64,000 bases of DNA from contig JBIIZQ010000001.1 in NCBI GenBank assembly GCA_044346175.1, forward strand, positions 210,850 to 274,849. The letters are read 5' to 3'. This stretch comes from JBJTUH01 sp044346175 (GTDB lineage Bacteria > Cyanobacteriota > Vampirovibrionia > Vampirovibrionales > JAJTHC01). The stretch's first letter is position 1, and each line of letters begins with the position of its first letter. A model generated the notes under the pieces. It made no database searches and had not been told where the DNA came from. It saw nothing but the letters and a program-made list of their open reading frames with translations. Shown here piece by piece: positions 61,996 through 64,000 of this stretch. The translations under genes were made by a program, and so were the position numbers.

Positions 61996-62325
61996 CTAGG
62001 GTAGTGGTTTATGAGCAAGCGGGAAGCCTTGAGGAGGAGGCGGCGTATCAGGATAACCATGAGGGTCGTAGGGTGCCTGAAGGGTCGTCTCGTTAGGGCG
62101 CTCTGGACGCTGGGTAAACTTACCACACCAATGCCAAGCCTTGGTTTGAGGCCATACCGTGGTGAGCTTATTTGTGAGTGGGTTTACCAATACATTAGGG
62201 GGTGAAAAACGACACTGCCCCGTATCGTAAGGGTATTCATAGTCTTCCACTTCAGGTTGATAACGTTGCCAGTGGATGCAATGTTCACAGCGTTTCCGTT
62301 GATTGGGAATTGGGCGATGGTTCAT
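61996..62325 (-). CDS. Small protein with CxxC ... C ... WCG motif
   Basis: 109 residues from the ATG at 62325 (the frame opens two codons upstream at TTG). Four cysteines: RCEHCIHW (CxxC), GQCRFSPP and HWCGKF, with TVWPQTKAWHWCG before the last. This CxxC...CxxxPP...WP...WCG arrangement is seen in small uncharacterised bacterial and phage proteins and looks like a metal-binding (zinc or Fe-S) site. The C-terminus is Pro-rich. First gene of the operon with the COG0523 GTPase and WD40 protein, which makes metal dependence attractive as an inference. Confidence 0.7.
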   Translation of the reverse strand: MNHRPIPNQRKRCEHCIHWQRYQPEVEDYEYPYDTGQCRFSPPNVLVNPLTNKLTTVWPQTKAWHWCGKFTQRPERPNETTLQAPYDPHGYPDTPPPPQGFPLAHKPLP

Positions 62326-62580
62326 ACACAATAAGCCCTATGGTTGATTAAGTGATGATAAATCAATAAAACAAAATCAGATGAAGCAATCATATATTTT
62401 ATATCAATGAGCGGCTTGCCAGTACAAGCCTGTATTTAGCCTATCACGTGGATTTAAAACGTTACTTTCACTCAGAAAAACTCGTTTAACCAGACGATAG
62501 CTTTTCAAGAGGTACCTTGGGTTTCTCCGTTTTTAGGCTGAACCAAACGGAATTTTCATAGCGTGAAAGTGGCGATACAC
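62326..62580. other. Gap before the Cys-motif operon
   Basis: About 255 bases. Probably holds the promoter of the minus-strand operon and the 3' end of accD; no further structure recognised. Confidence 0.4.
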
Positions 62581-63546
62581 TTAACTTAAAGAAGCTTCAG
62601 GAAGTACTTGCGTAAGTCTTGAAGTACTTTCAGGCACTATCGCTTCATCAACAAGAGGCGTATCACACTGTGGATAACCATGTAAGCGGAAAAGTTTCAC
62701 GAGTGTGGTACGGATGGCCTCACGCTCAAGCACTTGGTCCAGTTGTCCATGTTCAAGGAGGTATTCTGCCGTTTGAAAATCCTCAGGGAGCTTTTGACGA
62801 ATCGTCTGTTCAATCACACGTCGCCCAGCAAACCCAATCCGTGAGCCTTTTTCTGCCAATATAATATCACCCAACATCCCGTAAGAGGCGGTAACACCTC
62901 CATAAGTGGGTTCAGTTAGCACGGTAATATACAGAATACCCGCTTCATGCAAGCGTGAGAGCACCGCCCCTGTTTTGACCATTTGCATCAAGGAAAGGGT
63001 ACCTTCCTGCATTCTAGCCCCGCCCGACGCACAGAACATCACAAAAGGAATGCCCTCTGCCAAGGCAGTTTCTGCCATACGAGTAATAACCTCCCCTACA
63101 ACACTGCCCATGCTACCACCCATGTACGCAAAGTCCATGACGGCAAGGGCATAACGAAACCCTTCCGTGGTAGCAATCCCAGCAACAATGGCATCATTGA
63201 GACCCGTTTTTTTGTGAGCCGATTTTTGACGTTTGGCGTAGGGTTCGAGGTCGTGGAATTGCAGGGGGTCGTTAGGTGCAAGGGTTTCATGTTGAGGCTC
63301 AAAATGCTCACACAGTTGTTGAATACGTTCTGCCGCTGTGATGCGAAAATGATACCCACACTCAGGACACACTGAAAGGTTGTCTTTCAGTTTTTTGGTA
63401 GGGTAATTGGCATTACAGCTTACGCATTGCGTCCATAACTCTTTGAGTTGTTCATCAGGTAAACGATCCATACCTTTGGGGTCGAGAGCTTGAGTATGTT
63501 TTTTAGAGGCTTTTCGGGCAGCAAACCAGTCTTGAAGCGCAAGCAT
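62581..63546 (-). CDS. accD: Acetyl-CoA carboxylase carboxyltransferase subunit beta AccD
   Basis: Transfers CO2 from biotin to acetyl-CoA with AccA. The start at 63546 gives MLALQDWFAARKASKKH, resembling the usual MSLFDWFAxR N-terminus; the frame runs on to 63600. 321 residues. Zinc ribbon CVSCNANYPTKKLKDNLSVC with following PECG, then the crotonase-like carboxyltransferase core: AVMDFAYMGGSMGSVVGEVI, FCASGGARMQEGTLSLMQM, EPTYGGVTASYGMLGD and IGFAGRRVIEQTIRQKLPEDFQ. AccA is not in the window. No mutation in the catalytic region was noticed. Confidence 0.95.
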   Translation of the reverse strand: MLALQDWFAARKASKKHTQALDPKGMDRLPDEQLKELWTQCVSCNANYPTKKLKDNLSVCPECGYHFRITAAERIQQLCEHFEPQHETLAPNDPLQFHDLEPYAKRQKSAHKKTGLNDAIVAGIATTEGFRYALAVMDFAYMGGSMGSVVGEVITRMAETALAEGIPFVMFCASGGARMQEGTLSLMQMVKTGAVLSRLHEAGILYITVLTEPTYGGVTASYGMLGDIILAEKGSRIGFAGRRVIEQTIRQKLPEDFQTAEYLLEHGQLDQVLEREAIRTTLVKLFRLHGYPQCDTPLVDEAIVPESTSRLTQVLPEASLS

Positions 63547-63600
63547 AGTGAAAGTTAACGAGCCTTTCTGAAGGGTTGTCTTTCTTGGGTTTGAAAGCAT

Positions 63601-63892
63601 GAGGAAGACAAGGAAAGCGTTACATAAACCCTAAGGAGGTCTTGTGTAAAGCATGATATGCCTCCCCATTGTAACATATCCAGCGTGAGACGCTACCCAA
63701 AGCCTTTTCATTGCGGTGTTTATTTTTACGGATGTTAGGGTGGCATCTTAAAGCGTGGGTGTCTTGCCTTATCATCCCTCGTCACCCTGCACGAAAACCC
63801 TGTACGAATTTGCGGGGTCTTCCTCAAGCCCTCTGGATACCGATTTTCATCGGTATGACGACGGTATGACGACAGCAACTGTGTCAAGCGTA
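63601..63892. other. 292-bp gap with repeat, beside an IS remnant
   Basis: The right-hand part is the composite repeat described below; the rest up to accD is non-coding leader. It lies immediately next to the IS110 fragment, whose end may be near 63880. Confidence 0.5.
63745..63871. repeat. Composite dispersed repeat, copy D
   Basis: Contains ATCTTAAAGCGTGGGTGT (63745-63762, as at 35359), CGTCACCCTGCACGAA (63780-63795), an internal near-duplicate CCCTGTACGAA, GCGGGGTCTTCC, and the palindromic block starting GGATACCGATTTTCATCGGT, 26 bases at 63835-63860 identical to 12058-12083, followed by a partial repeat GGTATGACGAC. Confidence 0.8.
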
Positions 63893-64000
63893 TCAGTTTA
63901 GTGTGGCGTAATGCTCACGTGCTATCGCATTCAATATCGTCAACAACTTACGCATACACGCCACGATTGCCACCTTAAATGACTTCCCCTTCTCCCTTAA
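63893..64000 (-). mobile_element. IS110-family transposase, C-terminal end (cut by window edge)
   Basis: Minus strand, 35 codons and a TGA at 63893-63895. The peptide has GKSFKVAIVACMRKLLTILNAI followed by a short tail, which matches the conserved C-terminus of IS110/IS116/IS902 transposases (GKxxKVAxxACMRKLLxxLN). The start of the gene is beyond the right edge, so intact or broken status cannot be judged. Confidence 0.8.

Overview
The window is an ordinary-looking chromosomal stretch of mid-GC DNA from a diderm bacterium, densely coded on both strands with about 45 genes. It has no prophage, no CRISPR array and no rRNA operon. The best guess for the organism is a non-photosynthetic relative of Cyanobacteria (Vampirovibrionia/Melainabacteria type). 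The reasons are a DUF3326 protein (a family I know mainly from cyanobacteria), a DUF1292 protein, a small-type PurL that needs separate PurS/PurQ, a TlyA-type rRNA methylase, and LptF/G, BolA, YgfZ and type IV pilus components in a diderm setting, with no photosynthesis genes. This placement is inference; a 16S or marker-gene search would decide it.

Layout. 1-3.4 kb: end of an unidentified gene, then a processive family 2 glycosyltransferase and a UDP-sugar dehydrogenase (surface polysaccharide). 3.5-7.6 kb: a ROK-like protein, tRNA-Ala, a small membrane protein, a pentapeptide-repeat protein and an MCE/MlaD-like membrane protein. 7.6-15.5 kb: purF, purL, replicative helicase dnaB and a secreted propeller-like protein, all on the minus strand. 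15.7-18.3 kb: a YbjQ / membrane YbjQ / M48 peptidase cassette and a DUF2237 protein. 18.4-23.5 kb: an orphan oligopeptide ABC ATPase, an orphan transketolase N-terminal half, DUF3326 and purH. 24-26.3 kb: membrane protein, peptidyl-tRNA hydrolase, metallo-beta-lactamase-fold hydrolase. 26.3-38 kb: several unrecognised, partly low-complexity proteins interspersed with DUF1292, glmU, lptF/G and a leucine dehydrogenase-family gene. 38.3-46.2 kb: rRNA pseudouridine synthase, rlmD-type methylase, rsgA, PBP1A, tlyA. 46.4-57.2 kb: comM, dprA, a parvulin, a YgfZ-TPR fusion, a very long pilB/gspE-type ATPase, bolA and nfeD-like genes. 57.3-64 kb: a PPP-like phosphoesterase, a WD40 / His-rich COG0523 GTPase / Cys-motif operon, accD and, at the right edge, the C-terminus of an IS110-family transposase.

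Together the genes cover purine synthesis (purF, purL, purH), envelope building (GT2, UDP-sugar dehydrogenase, glmU, lptF/G, PBP1A, MCE-like), ribosome maturation (rsgA, tlyA, rlmD, pseudouridine synthase, pth), and DNA uptake or type IV pili (pilB, comM, dprA).

Recurrent peculiarities are more striking than any single gene. About a dozen genes begin with two to five consecutive ATG codons. Housekeeping enzymes carry long low-complexity extensions (PilB about 640 residues, DnaB about 180). A composite hairpin repeat family recurs in the larger gaps. No clear new defence or mobile system was found. The most system-like unexplained clusters are the YbjQ-YbjQ-M48 cassette and the three-gene Cys-motif / COG0523 / WD40 operon.
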